DNA from: Allorhizocola rhizosphaerae
GTDB lineage: Bacteria; Actinomycetota; Actinomycetes; Mycobacteriales; Micromonosporaceae
NCBI RefSeq assembly: GCF_003426775.1
Contig: NZ_QJUG01000040.1
Location: 1 to 48,332, forward strand
Length of the DNA: 48,332 nucleotides
Reading direction: 5' to 3'
The notes beneath the pieces were generated by a model. That model did not search any database. It saw only the letters and a program-made list of their open reading frames with translations, and was not told where the DNA came from. Both the position numbers and the translations under genes were made by a program. Of the stretch, positions 15,425 through 23,789 are shown one piece after another. Within the stretch, counting starts at the first letter, position 1, and each line of letters starts with the position of its first letter.

Positions 15425-16500
15425 GGGGCGCCGATTCCGTCCATTCGAGTGTAGAAGGGGTTTCCCGCCGTTATTTGTCCACTTTGGATGCGCTCGCCGA
15501 GGAACGCCGACGCGTAGAGGGCGGCGACGAACTCCATGGTGCGCCTCGCATCCGAGAGCGTGACCGGCGGCGGCTGGCCGGCGTCCAGGGCGTCGAGCAC
15601 GGCCGCCAGTTGTGCGTGGTGGCCGCTGGGCACGCCCGACTCGCCCCGCCGCCAGAGGTCCGCCACGTCGTCGTATCCGTGGGCCGCGGTCAGGCTCCAG
15701 TTTTCATCCGAGTACCCGTAAAGGTGCTCGACCTCGACCGTCGCGCGTTCATAGTCGAACCTCAGCGCCGAGGTCTGCCGTGGCGAGACGAGCGAGTTGA
15801 CGATCGAGGCGACGGCCCCGTTGGCGAACGTCACCAGGGCCATCGACACGTCTTCGGTCTGCGTGGGCCGGGCTTGGCGGACCGCCACCGCGGTCACCTC
15901 CTGCCACGGCCCCAGGACCGAAAACAGCAGATCGAACTGGTGGATGCCGTGCCCCATGGTCGGGCCGCCGCCCTCGGTCTCCCACGAGCCGCGCCAGGGC
16001 ACCGAGAAATAGGCGTCGTCCCGGTACCACTGCGTGTCGCACGTCGCGATCAGCGGCCGGCCGAGCTCGCCGGCGGCCGCCATGCGGCGCAGGCGGGCGG
16101 CGGCCGATCCGAAGCGGTGCTGGAACACGGTCGCGACATGCCCCGTGGACTCGCGTTCCGCCGCGACCAGATCGTCCATTTCGGACACCGAGAGCGCCGT
16201 GGGCTTTTCCACGAGCGCCGTGACGCCCGCCTTGAGGCACTCCATCGCCAGGGGCGCGTGTTGGCGGGGCGGAGTGCAGAGGTGGACCAGGTCCACCTCT
16301 GCCTCCAGCAACAGCTCCGCGAGGCTCCCGTAGGTCCGTGGCACGTTGAAGGTCGCGGCGAACGTGCGCGCCCGATCGAGGTCCACGTCGACCGCCGCGA
16401 CGAGGTGGGCACGCCCACCCGAGTCGCGTATGGCCTGGGCATGGGCATGAGCGATCGATCCGGTGCCGACGACCGCCGCGCGGTAGTTCCGTTGCGTCAT
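15391..16500 (-). CDS. Gfo/Idh/MocA-family sugar oxidoreductase
   Basis: 369 residues. A Rossmann motif GTGSIA (12-17) is followed by LCTPPRQHA and the catalytic EKP motif (LVEKPTAL). A HGIHQFD segment in the C-terminal domain carries the usual acid and base. These enzymes oxidise or epimerise sugars and sugar acids with NAD(P). It begins 2 bases after the sugar-binding protein stop and overlaps the PmoA-family gene, which suggests the two act on the imported sugar one after the other. Confidence 0.88.
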   Translation of the reverse strand: MTQRNYRAAVVGTGSIAHAHAQAIRDSGGRAHLVAAVDVDLDRARTFAATFNVPRTYGSLAELLLEAEVDLVHLCTPPRQHAPLAMECLKAGVTALVEKPTALSVSEMDDLVAAERESTGHVATVFQHRFGSAAARLRRMAAAGELGRPLIATCDTQWYRDDAYFSVPWRGSWETEGGGPTMGHGIHQFDLLFSVLGPWQEVTAVAVRQARPTQTEDVSMALVTFANGAVASIVNSLVSPRQTSALRFDYERATVEVEHLYGYSDENWSLTAAHGYDDVADLWRRGESGVPSGHHAQLAAVLDALDAGQPPPVTLSDARRTMEFVAALYASAFLGERIQSGQITAGNPFYTRMDGIGAPWTRITTSTTR

Positions 16501-16502
16501 GA

Positions 16503-17819
16503 CTACTTTGCCGCGTCGATCTCGGACTGCAGCTCCTTGATGAACGATGCCGCGGCGGCGTCCGGCGTCAACCGTCCAAAGAGGACCTGCTCGGTGTGGC
16601 GCTTGAGGATCGCCTCGATACCGCTGGCACCCTTGGGCGTGACCCGGGGCGCGGGGCCGACCTTGATCGCGTCGAGGTACCCGGCCGCCGCCTTGTCGGT
16701 CTCCTTGAGCTGGCCGGCGATCGCCGTGCGGATCTTCTTGTTGGCCGGGACACCGCGGTCGGTCAACAGCACGTTGGCCGCCTCCTCGCTGTTGGCAAGG
16801 TAGTTCACGAACAACGCCGCCTCGGCCGGGTGCTTGGAGCGCGAGGAGACCGACCAGTACATGGACGGCTTGTAGTAGGCGCCCGGACTCTTCGCCTGAG
16901 CCTCACCGGGCAGCTTGAGCAACTTGAGCTTCTTCCCGCTGGCCGCGGTCAACGAGGTCAGCTGCGTGTTCCACCACGTGGCAAACGCCGACGTGTTGGT
17001 GGCGGTACCCGACTGGTCCAGACCCGCGCTGGCCCGCTCGATCGTCACCGACGGCGGCGGCGCGATGCCTTCCTTGGCCAGGTCGGCCAGGTAGGTCCAG
17101 TAGTTCGCCAGCACGCTGGGCGGGATGGACACGTTGCCCTTGTCGTCGTAGAGGGACGCGCCGGCCTGGCGGGCCCAAATGTTCAGGCCGCCGGCGTCGT
17201 TGAAGCCCCACGACTGCACGCCGGTGACCTTGCCGCCGCTCGCCTTGGACACCTGGGCGCCGGCTGCCTTGAGGTCCTGCCACGTCCACGTGTTGTCGTC
17301 GGGCATCGCGACGCCGTATTCCTTGAGCAGGTCCTCGTTCACCACCATCGAGTACGAGGAGAGCCCGACGGGGATGGCATACTGCTTGCCGTCGATCTGG
17401 CCGGTCTGCAGGGCGGCCGGGTCGAAGTCGTTGGTCTCCAGGTGCTTCTTGGCGGTGCCGAGGTCCAGCAGGGCGCCGCGTTCCGCATAGGACGCGATGT
17501 ACAGCTCGTCCATCTGGATGATGTCCGGCGCGTCGTTGGCCGCGACCGTGGTCGCGAGACTGTCCCAGTAGCCGTTCCACTCCTTGAACTCACCCTTGAC
17601 GGTGATGTTCGGGTATTTCTTCTGGAACAGCTCGATCACCTGCTGGGTGCGCTTATGCCGCGCGTCCGAACCCCACCAGGTGAAGCGCAGGGTCACCGGC
17701 TCCTTCGAAAGCTCCTGGCCGGCGTCCGAACCGCCGCCGCCGCACGCCGCGAGTGCAGCACCCAGGGTCACGGCTAACAGCGTCGTCCAGGCAACGCGTC
17801 GAGATTTCACAAATCGCAT
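16503..17819 (-). CDS. Sugar ABC transporter substrate-binding lipoprotein
   Basis: 438 residues, usual for family 1 extracellular solute-binding proteins. The lipobox ends at Cys26 (LAAC, then a Gly run). Typical segments are present: VTLRFTWWGSDARH near the start, PDIIQMDELY, YAIPVG, and the Trp-rich ligand face (WTWQDL, FATWWNT). It should deliver an oligosaccharide or sugar acid to the two permeases. The gene follows the permeases in the same operon, which is the reverse of the usual order. Confidence 0.9.
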   Translation of the reverse strand: MRFVKSRRVAWTTLLAVTLGAALAACGGGGSDAGQELSKEPVTLRFTWWGSDARHKRTQQVIELFQKKYPNITVKGEFKEWNGYWDSLATTVAANDAPDIIQMDELYIASYAERGALLDLGTAKKHLETNDFDPAALQTGQIDGKQYAIPVGLSSYSMVVNEDLLKEYGVAMPDDNTWTWQDLKAAGAQVSKASGGKVTGVQSWGFNDAGGLNIWARQAGASLYDDKGNVSIPPSVLANYWTYLADLAKEGIAPPPSVTIERASAGLDQSGTATNTSAFATWWNTQLTSLTAASGKKLKLLKLPGEAQAKSPGAYYKPSMYWSVSSRSKHPAEAALFVNYLANSEEAANVLLTDRGVPANKKIRTAIAGQLKETDKAAAGYLDAIKVGPAPRVTPKGASGIEAILKRHTEQVLFGRLTPDAAAASFIKELQSEIDAAK

Positions 17820-17844
17820 GGGTGGTTCCTTCCGGTGGGCGTGG

Positions 17845-18663
17845 TTATTTGATCCCCGTGGTGGCGATGCCCTTGATGAGGTATCGCTGTCCGAGGAGGA
17901 ACGCGAGGATGATCGGGGCCAGCGACACGACGCTCATCGCGAACATCGACCCCCATGAGGTTTCGACGGTGGAGTCGACGAACGAGCGCAGGGCGACCGG
18001 CACGGTGTACATCTCCGGGTCGGTCAGATAGATCAGCTGGCTGAAGAAGTCGTTCCAGGTCCAGATGAACGTGAAGATGGCCGTGGTCGCCAGCGCTGGC
18101 ATCATCAACGGCAGCACGATCCGCAGGAAGATGCGCGCATGGCCGCATCCGTCGATGCGCGCGGCCTCGTCCAGCTCGCGCGGCAGACCGCGGATGAACT
18201 GGACCATCAGGAAGATGAAGAAGGCGTCGGTCGCCAGCACCTTCGGCACGATGAGCGGCAGGAACGTATTGATCCAGTCCAGCTGGGAGAACAGGATGTA
18301 CTGCGGCACAATGATCACGTGGATCGGCAGCATGATCGTGCCGAGCATGATCGCGAACCACAGGCGCTTGCCGGTGAAGTCCAGCCGTGCGAACGCGTAG
18401 GCGGCCATGGAACACGACACCAGGTTGCCCACGATGCAGCCGAGCACGACGATCGACGAGTTGACCATGTAGTGCCCGAACGGTGAGGCCAACGCGTTCC
18501 AGCCCTCGCCGTAGTTCTGCGTTTGCAGGTTGTCCAGCACCAGTCCCGGCCGGCGGAAGATCTCGTTGTTGGGCCGCAGCGAGCTGACGACCATCCACAG
18601 CACCGGATACAGCATCAGCAGCGCGAGCAGAAGCAGGCCAACGTGCCTCAGGAGTTTAGTCAT
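17845..18663 (-). CDS. Carbohydrate ABC transporter permease (MalG type)
   Basis: 272 residues with six hydrophobic segments and the cytoplasmic EAA loop ELDEAARIDGCGHARIF that contacts the ATPase. The N-terminal LMLYPVLWMVVSSL is typical of MalG-type permeases. It overlaps the MalF-type gene by 8 bases. No ATPase gene is in the operon, so it probably uses a shared MsiK-like ATPase encoded elsewhere, as is common in actinomycetes. Confidence 0.9.
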   Translation of the reverse strand: MTKLLRHVGLLLLALLMLYPVLWMVVSSLRPNNEIFRRPGLVLDNLQTQNYGEGWNALASPFGHYMVNSSIVVLGCIVGNLVSCSMAAYAFARLDFTGKRLWFAIMLGTIMLPIHVIIVPQYILFSQLDWINTFLPLIVPKVLATDAFFIFLMVQFIRGLPRELDEAARIDGCGHARIFLRIVLPLMMPALATTAIFTFIWTWNDFFSQLIYLTDPEMYTVPVALRSFVDSTVETSWGSMFAMSVVSLAPIILAFLLGQRYLIKGIATTGIK

Positions 18664-19576
18664 CGTAGAAAACCCAATGCTTGGCGGCCCAGAAGTTGAT
18701 GGCGGTGAACGCGGCGATGATCACGAGCAGCAGCCAGGCGAGTGCCGAGGCGTAGCCCATGTCGAAGTTGTTGAACCCACGCTGGTACAGATAAAGCGTG
18801 TAGAAGAGAGTCGAGTCCGACGGACCGCCCGTGCCGCCGGAAACCACGAACGCCTGCGTGAACGACTGGAAGGCGTGAATGATCTGGAGCACCAGGTTGA
18901 AGAAGATGATCGGCGACAGCAGCGGCAGCGTGATCCGCCAGAACTGGGTCCATCGCCCGGCGCCGTCGGTGGCCGCCGCCTCGTAGTACATCTCCGGTAT
19001 CTGGCGCAGGCCCGCCAGGAAGATGATCATCGGCGCGCCGAACGTCCACACGTTCAGGACGATCAGCGTGGACAGGGCCGTGTCCGGATCCGAGATCCAG
19101 CCGCGGCCCTGGATCCCGGCGAACGCCAGCACCTGGTTGATCAGACCCTCGGCGCCGAAGATCTGCCGCCACAACACGGCGATGGCGACGCTCGATCCCA
19201 GCAGTGAGGGCAGATAGAAGGCCGAACGATAGAACGCCAACCCCCGCAATCCCTTGTCCAACAACAGAGCCAGGCCCAATGCGCAGGCCAGCTGCAGCGG
19301 CACCGACACCGCGACATACTTGAACGTCACGCCGAGCGCGTGGTGCAGCCGGGTGTCGTCCAGCATCCGGGTGAAGTTGTCCACGCCGTTGAATTCCGGC
19401 GGCTGGATGAGGTTGTACTCGGTGAAGCCGAGCACCAGAGACGCCGCGACCGGGCCGACCGTGATGAACAGCAGGCCCGCGAACCAGGGCAGCAGGAAGA
19501 AGAACGCGGCCTTGTTGTCCTTCTTGCCTTTCTGGGCGCTACTGCCGAGTCGTCGCATTTCTCCGAGTGCGCTCAT
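18656..19576 (-). CDS. Carbohydrate ABC transporter permease (MalF type)
   Basis: 306 residues with six membrane segments and the EAA loop YYEAAATDGAGRWTQFW. The first segment FFLLPWFAGLLFITVGPV and NVWTFGAPMIIFLAGL fit the MalF/UgpA group. The start lies 3 bases after the stop of the beta-helix gene, so translation is probably coupled. It forms the heteromeric channel with the MalG-type protein. Confidence 0.9.
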   Translation of the reverse strand: MSALGEMRRLGSSAQKGKKDNKAAFFFLLPWFAGLLFITVGPVAASLVLGFTEYNLIQPPEFNGVDNFTRMLDDTRLHHALGVTFKYVAVSVPLQLACALGLALLLDKGLRGLAFYRSAFYLPSLLGSSVAIAVLWRQIFGAEGLINQVLAFAGIQGRGWISDPDTALSTLIVLNVWTFGAPMIIFLAGLRQIPEMYYEAAATDGAGRWTQFWRITLPLLSPIIFFNLVLQIIHAFQSFTQAFVVSGGTGGPSDSTLFYTLYLYQRGFNNFDMGYASALAWLLLVIIAAFTAINFWAAKHWVFYDD

Positions 19577-19579
19577 CGG

Positions 19580-22384
19580 TCACGCCCGTCCATAAGCGAC
19601 GGTGACATTGTCCACATAGGCCGATCCGTAGTTGGAGCTGTTGGCGTAGAAGGAGAGGCTTCCGATCGCCGGCATCGCGTTGCGGAACCGGCCGTCGTCG
19701 ATGCGCGGTTGCCCGTCGATGGACAGGTCGAACCGCTGATTCACGGTGTCTATGACCAATTTGATCCGGTACCAGCGGCCGAGCTCATAGCTTTCGAGGA
19801 TGCGCGATGTCGTGCCCTCGTACGCGACAATGTTTCCCTTGTCAAAGGCGAAGCTGACCGCCGGCGCGCCATTGGTGTTGTACACGTACGGCAGGCTGAA
19901 CCAGTTGTTGCCGGAGACGTAGGGCTCACTGCGCATCACGCGGGCTTCGATCGTGACCAGGCCCTGCAGCGGCTGGGCGAACGGCAACGTCATGTTGGTG
20001 CCGGGCGTCCCGCCGGTGTTGGCCGTCCGGGTCAGGCGCACGCTCCGGTCAGTTTCGCTTGGCACCGCGACGACGTCGACGGCGTTGCCCGTGGAGGTCA
20101 CCTGCCATCCGTTGGTGCCGCCGGCAAACGGCCCGACCGGCAGCGCGTCGAACGTGTGCTCCTGGATGGCCGTGGCGGTTTCCAGCGGGAGCAGCAGGCC
20201 GCCCGCGTCCGTGGTCTGACCCGGCGTGACGGACAGGCTCGCCTTCTGATCGCCGAGGCGGCCGTCCATCCGAGCCTGTACCGCGTAGCCCTCGCCCGCC
20301 GGGATTCCCGCCACGCTGAAGGTGCCGTCCACTGTGGACCTGGATGTGGCGACGGTGTTGCCACCGGAGAGCACGCTCACCAACGCCCCTTGCAGCGGTT
20401 GGGCCCGTTCGTCGAGCACCCGGCCCTGGATCGTGCCGTCGACTCGCGTCGTGACGAGGGTGACGTCGTGGCGGGTCGTGCCGCCGAGCGCGACCGTCAC
20501 CGAGCCTGTGGCCGGCACGTAGTCGGCCTTGCTCAGGGTGAGGGTGCCGTGGCCGCCGAACCGCACACCGGCGATCCGGTAGAAGCCGTCGTGCTCGGTC
20601 GTGGTCGTGAAGGTCTTGCCGTGGGACTCGAGCACGACGTCGGCGGCGGGCACCGGGCGCCCGTACTGGTCGTGGACGAACCCGTTGATCGACTCCGACG
20701 CCTGGCCCGGCGGCGTGCGGTACTCGAACGCGCCGATGTCGGGGGGTCCGTTGTAGACAGTCGCTCCCGAGTAGTCCGCGCCGCCGTTGTTTTCGACGCT
20801 GATGCCGGTCCCGACCGCACGCGAGCCCGAGGCGACGCGCAGCGGCAAGGCCCTGTCCAACCGCGGGCCCGTCTCGGCCGTCCCGTAGGGGCCGGTCACC
20901 TGCCCGAGGAACATCGGATCGCCCACCACCGGCTTGGTGTCGGAGCTGGGGATGGTGAGCGCGGCACCACCGTACACATTGGACTCGTAGTCGATGGTCG
21001 GGCTCGTCGTCAGCGACGCGTTCGCCCGCGTGGAGTAGAAAATGTTGTTCCACAGGTGATATGTGGCCTGCAGGAAGTTGCCATAGCCGTAAACGAGGTG
21101 GTCGCTCACGTCGTTGACGATGGTGTTGTTGTAGATGTAAGCGGTGGCGCCGCGATTGGAGTGCAGGTAAATCTGGTACCGCGTATTGCTTTTAATAATG
21201 TTGTACCGGATCCAGGCGTCGCCGAAACCGCGGCCACACTGGCACAGCAGGATGCCGTCCCCGTTGTCGTGCACGAAGTTGTACTGCACGACGATGTTGG
21301 TGGTGCCGTTGTCCGGGTCGATGCCGTTGGAGTCGGCCCCGCCCGCCTTCTGCTCGGTCTCGTAAACCTCGTTGTGCTGGATCACGATGTCGTCGGCGTA
21401 GTAGGCCTCGATCCCGGATGTGCCGGTGCGATAGACCACGTTGCGCTCGACCAGACCACCGCGGATGCCGGTGAGGTACATGCCGTTGCAGCCGTAGTCG
21501 GTGCCTTCCTGGGTGATGAAGTTGCCACGGATCACCACGTTGGTGTGCGGCGCGAATCGGGGATCGTCGCGGCTTGCCCGCTCGCCCCATCCGGTGTGCA
21601 CCGCGCCCGGGTTGGAACCGGTGTGCTGCTTGACGATGATGCCGGCGAACGACGTCCGCGACACGGTCGAGTTCTCGATGAGGATGTCGTTGAGCACGGT
21701 CGGCGAGCCCGGGTTGGCCGCGTCGGCGACGAGCCCGCGCAGCACGATCCCGCCCGTGTTCTTCGAGCGGTCCCAGCCGGTGCGGAAGGTGATGCCCGGC
21801 CTGTTGCCGGCCGGGTCCCCGCCGATCCAGTTGATCTCACCGGTGACGTCGTGCACGTCGACCGCGTCGATCCGGAAGTGGTTCAGCTGCCCGCCCATGT
21901 CCCCGCTGATCCCGATGCCGCGCAGGTCACGCAGGTTGGTGCCGGGCTGCCCACCACCGAGCGGGTTCGCGTTGCTGACCCGGAGGTTGCGGATCTCCCA
22001 GTGCTCCTGGTTGTGCAGCCGGACCGCGTCGGCGACCTGCCCGGCACCGTTGACCTCCGGCTTTTCGCCCTGCCCGTATCGGTCGATGACGATCGGCCGG
22101 CCCGGCTGCCCCGACCCTTTCGGCCAGAGTTGACCGGTCCAGCGCTGGCCCGCGCGCAGCAGGATCTCGTCGCCCGGCTGGAAGACGGTGGCGTTGACCC
22201 GGTCGAGGGTCCGCCACGCCGCGGCCGGCGTGGTGCCCGTGGCCGCGTCATCGCCGCCGGAAGCGTCCACGTAGTACTTCGCCCCACCGCCCCCGGCGGC
22301 GGCACCGCTCGTGGGCATGAGGCTCATCGGCGCTACCAGGAGCATGACTAACAGTGCCACGCGCTTGGGCACGGATGGGGTCAC
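19580..22384 (-). CDS. Large secreted beta-helix protein, probable polysaccharide-degrading enzyme
   Basis: 934 residues. A signal peptide (about 1-29) leads into YYVDASGGDDAATGTTPAAA, the classic entry to a right-handed parallel beta-helix. The helix spans about 36-560, with repeated N-I-V-x-x-N rungs (NVVIRGNFI, NIVVQYNFV, DIVIQHNEV). Two carboxypeptidase-regulatory-like beta-sandwich domains follow (INGFVHDQYGRPVPAADV near 565; IQGRVLDERAQPLQGALV near 655). The last about 180 residues (VTIEARVMRS, WYRIKLVIDT, FDLSIDGQ) look like a concanavalin-type domain. Helix proteins of this kind are often lyases or hydrolases of pectin or glycosaminoglycan-like polymers; I see no diagnostic catalytic set. 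GTG 22384 follows GGAAGGAT. It leads the transporter operon. Confidence 0.8.
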   Translation of the reverse strand: MTPSVPKRVALLVMLLVAPMSLMPTSGAAAGGGGAKYYVDASGGDDAATGTTPAAAWRTLDRVNATVFQPGDEILLRAGQRWTGQLWPKGSGQPGRPIVIDRYGQGEKPEVNGAGQVADAVRLHNQEHWEIRNLRVSNANPLGGGQPGTNLRDLRGIGISGDMGGQLNHFRIDAVDVHDVTGEINWIGGDPAGNRPGITFRTGWDRSKNTGGIVLRGLVADAANPGSPTVLNDILIENSTVSRTSFAGIIVKQHTGSNPGAVHTGWGERASRDDPRFAPHTNVVIRGNFITQEGTDYGCNGMYLTGIRGGLVERNVVYRTGTSGIEAYYADDIVIQHNEVYETEQKAGGADSNGIDPDNGTTNIVVQYNFVHDNGDGILLCQCGRGFGDAWIRYNIIKSNTRYQIYLHSNRGATAYIYNNTIVNDVSDHLVYGYGNFLQATYHLWNNIFYSTRANASLTTSPTIDYESNVYGGAALTIPSSDTKPVVGDPMFLGQVTGPYGTAETGPRLDRALPLRVASGSRAVGTGISVENNGGADYSGATVYNGPPDIGAFEYRTPPGQASESINGFVHDQYGRPVPAADVVLESHGKTFTTTTEHDGFYRIAGVRFGGHGTLTLSKADYVPATGSVTVALGGTTRHDVTLVTTRVDGTIQGRVLDERAQPLQGALVSVLSGGNTVATSRSTVDGTFSVAGIPAGEGYAVQARMDGRLGDQKASLSVTPGQTTDAGGLLLPLETATAIQEHTFDALPVGPFAGGTNGWQVTSTGNAVDVVAVPSETDRSVRLTRTANTGGTPGTNMTLPFAQPLQGLVTIEARVMRSEPYVSGNNWFSLPYVYNTNGAPAVSFAFDKGNIVAYEGTTSRILESYELGRWYRIKLVIDTVNQRFDLSIDGQPRIDDGRFRNAMPAIGSLSFYANSSNYGSAYVDNVTVAYGRA

Positions 22385-22461
22385 GGCGAGACCATCCTTC
22401 CTGCTCAGCCGTGGGCCGGCCGGGCAGTGGGTCGGAGTCGGTGGAGTCTAGGGGTGGGCGG

Positions 22462-22516
22462 GAAAACGCATTCCGCAGTTTGCCGCTCCCCCGACGCATA
22501 CGTCAAGCGTTTCCGC
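22462..22516 (-). promoter_or_regulatory. Promoter with two LacI-type operator candidates
   Basis: On the minus strand TTGACG (22501-22506) and CAAACT about 18 bases on could be the -35 and -10 of the carbohydrate operon. GGAAAACGCATTCC (22462-22475) just downstream and GCGGAAACGCTTGA (22503-22516) over the -35 both have the central CG with A/T flanks usual for LacI-family operators. A third, weaker GGGAAACGG is at 22528-22536. Placement suits repression by one or both LacI proteins encoded just upstream. Confidence 0.5.
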
Positions 22517-22577
22517 AGATAACAAAAGGGAAACGGACTGCACAGCCCATTCAGAAACCCAACCTAATGCCCGACCG

Positions 22578-22661
22578 TTATCCCTTTTGCCCGCTTCCCC
22601 AGTTCCTGTCGATCATGAACTTCAGTCCATGTTCGACGGCGTGTCGCCGCGCCAACCTCAT
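22578..22661 (-). CDS. Possible 27-residue leader ORF upstream of the carbohydrate operon
   Basis: ATG 22661 opens 27 codons (start MRLARRHAVEHGLKF) ending at TAA 22578-22580. Its start codon and first about 20 codons align exactly with the mini-ORF at 6765. GAGATTGACC before the ATG could be a weak ribosome binding site. It lies in the gap between a LacI gene and the beta-helix gene, on their strand. Function unknown. Confidence 0.3.
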   Translation of the reverse strand: MRLARRHAVEHGLKFMIDRNWGSGQKG

Positions 22662-22671
22662 GGTCAATCTC
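22611..22671 (-). repeat. Dispersed 61-bp repeat, copy B
   Basis: Partner of 6715-6775 with 47 of 61 identical bases and no gaps. The remaining bases of the 304-base gap 22385-22688 hold the operators and promoter listed separately. Confidence 0.6.
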
Positions 22672-22688
22672 GCCCGGTCGGCACCGCG

Positions 22689-23735
22689 TCACGAACCGGC
22701 GAGCGGCCGCGCCTTCGTGCTGTCGCGGACGACGAGGTGGCCGCGCACCGTCAGCCGGGCGGGCTCCATGCCGCGCTCGCTCGTGGCCAGGCGGATCGCC
22801 TCCGCCCCGGCGTGGGCCAACGGAAGCGCGATGGTGGTCAGCCGGGGCGTGACGTCGACCGCGAGCTGGACGTCGTCGAAACCGGTCACCGACACCCCGC
22901 CCGGCACCGCCACACCGGCGTCACGCAGGGCGGACATCGCGCCGATCGCGACGATGTCGTTGACCCCCAGCACCGCGTCGGTGTCGCCGAGCCCCTCGTC
23001 GATCAGCTGCCGCGCCGCGTCGAACCCGCCCTGGCGGCTCACTTCGCAGTTCACGAGCCGGATGTGCCGCGAGTCGACGCCGGCGGCGCGCAGTCCTTCG
23101 GCGAATCCCGAGGCACGTGCGGTGGCCGTGGCATGTCCGGGCGGCCCGGAGAGGATGACCACGCGCCGATGCCCGGACTCACCAACATGGGCGCCCACGA
23201 AGCGGGCGGACCCGAAGTTGTCGAAGCTGATCGAGTCGAACGGCATGTCGGTATCGCCCACCAGCACGACCCGGCCGCCCTCCCGCTCGTACGCGACCAG
23301 CTCGTTGAGCAGGCGACCCTGCAGGGCGCCGGCGTTGATCCGGCTCGACGTGAGCACCAGAGCACGGGGGCGCAGCGCACGCAGCCGCCGGACCGCTTCG
23401 AGCTGCCGCCGCGGGACGGCCCTCGTCGAGGACACCGTGACGAACGCGCCCGCCGTGCGGGCCTGCCGCTCCATCGCCGCCACGACGATGGCTATCGATG
23501 GCGTGGTGAGGTCGTCGGCAAGCAGCGTGATGGAGTCGCTCATGCGCCGCATGGCCCGGGCCGACGCGTCGGGCGTGTACCGCAGCGCGGCCGCGGCAGC
23601 GAGCACACGCTGCTCATACTCCGCCGCGACCGTGCGCGTGCTACCGCCGAGCACCCGCGACGCGGTCGACACCGAAACGCCTGCCGCCGCCGCCACGTCG
23701 TGCAAGGTGACGGTCGGCCTCGCTGCATGCGGCAC
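22689..23735 (-). CDS. LacI-family transcriptional regulator (minus strand)
   Basis: 348 residues. The helix-turn-helix is at the very N-terminus (TVTLHDVAAAAGVSVSTASRV), with the minor-groove hinge region after it, then a periplasmic-binding-protein-like sensor domain (VVAIGAMSALRDAGV, VTGFDD). GTG 23735 is chosen because GGGAGGG lies 8 bases before it and because LacI proteins start just before this helix; the frame continues further upstream but through the divergent gene. It probably represses the carbohydrate operon next to it. Confidence 0.88.
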   Translation of the reverse strand: MPHAARPTVTLHDVAAAAGVSVSTASRVLGGSTRTVAAEYEQRVLAAAAALRYTPDASARAMRRMSDSITLLADDLTTPSIAIVVAAMERQARTAGAFVTVSSTRAVPRRQLEAVRRLRALRPRALVLTSSRINAGALQGRLLNELVAYEREGGRVVLVGDTDMPFDSISFDNFGSARFVGAHVGESGHRRVVILSGPPGHATATARASGFAEGLRAAGVDSRHIRLVNCEVSRQGGFDAARQLIDEGLGDTDAVLGVNDIVAIGAMSALRDAGVAVPGGVSVTGFDDVQLAVDVTPRLTTIALPLAHAGAEAIRLATSERGMEPARLTVRGHLVVRDSTKARPLAGS

Positions 23736-23789
23736 TGGCCACACCCTCCCGCCGCTGGTCAAACTACTGTGGCAGGCACAATATCCGAT

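Noticed and set aside
19340-22351. Very long open frame on the plus strand opposite the beta-helix gene
   Set aside because: It is an antisense shadow of a high-GC gene: the composition is Arg/Val/Gly/His-rich with no domain, whereas the minus strand shows signal peptide, beta-helix rungs and operon context.
22587-23789. Upstream extension of the plus-strand LacI regulator
   Set aside because: It runs antisense through the other LacI gene; LacI proteins begin a few residues before the helix-turn-helix, at ATG 23790.
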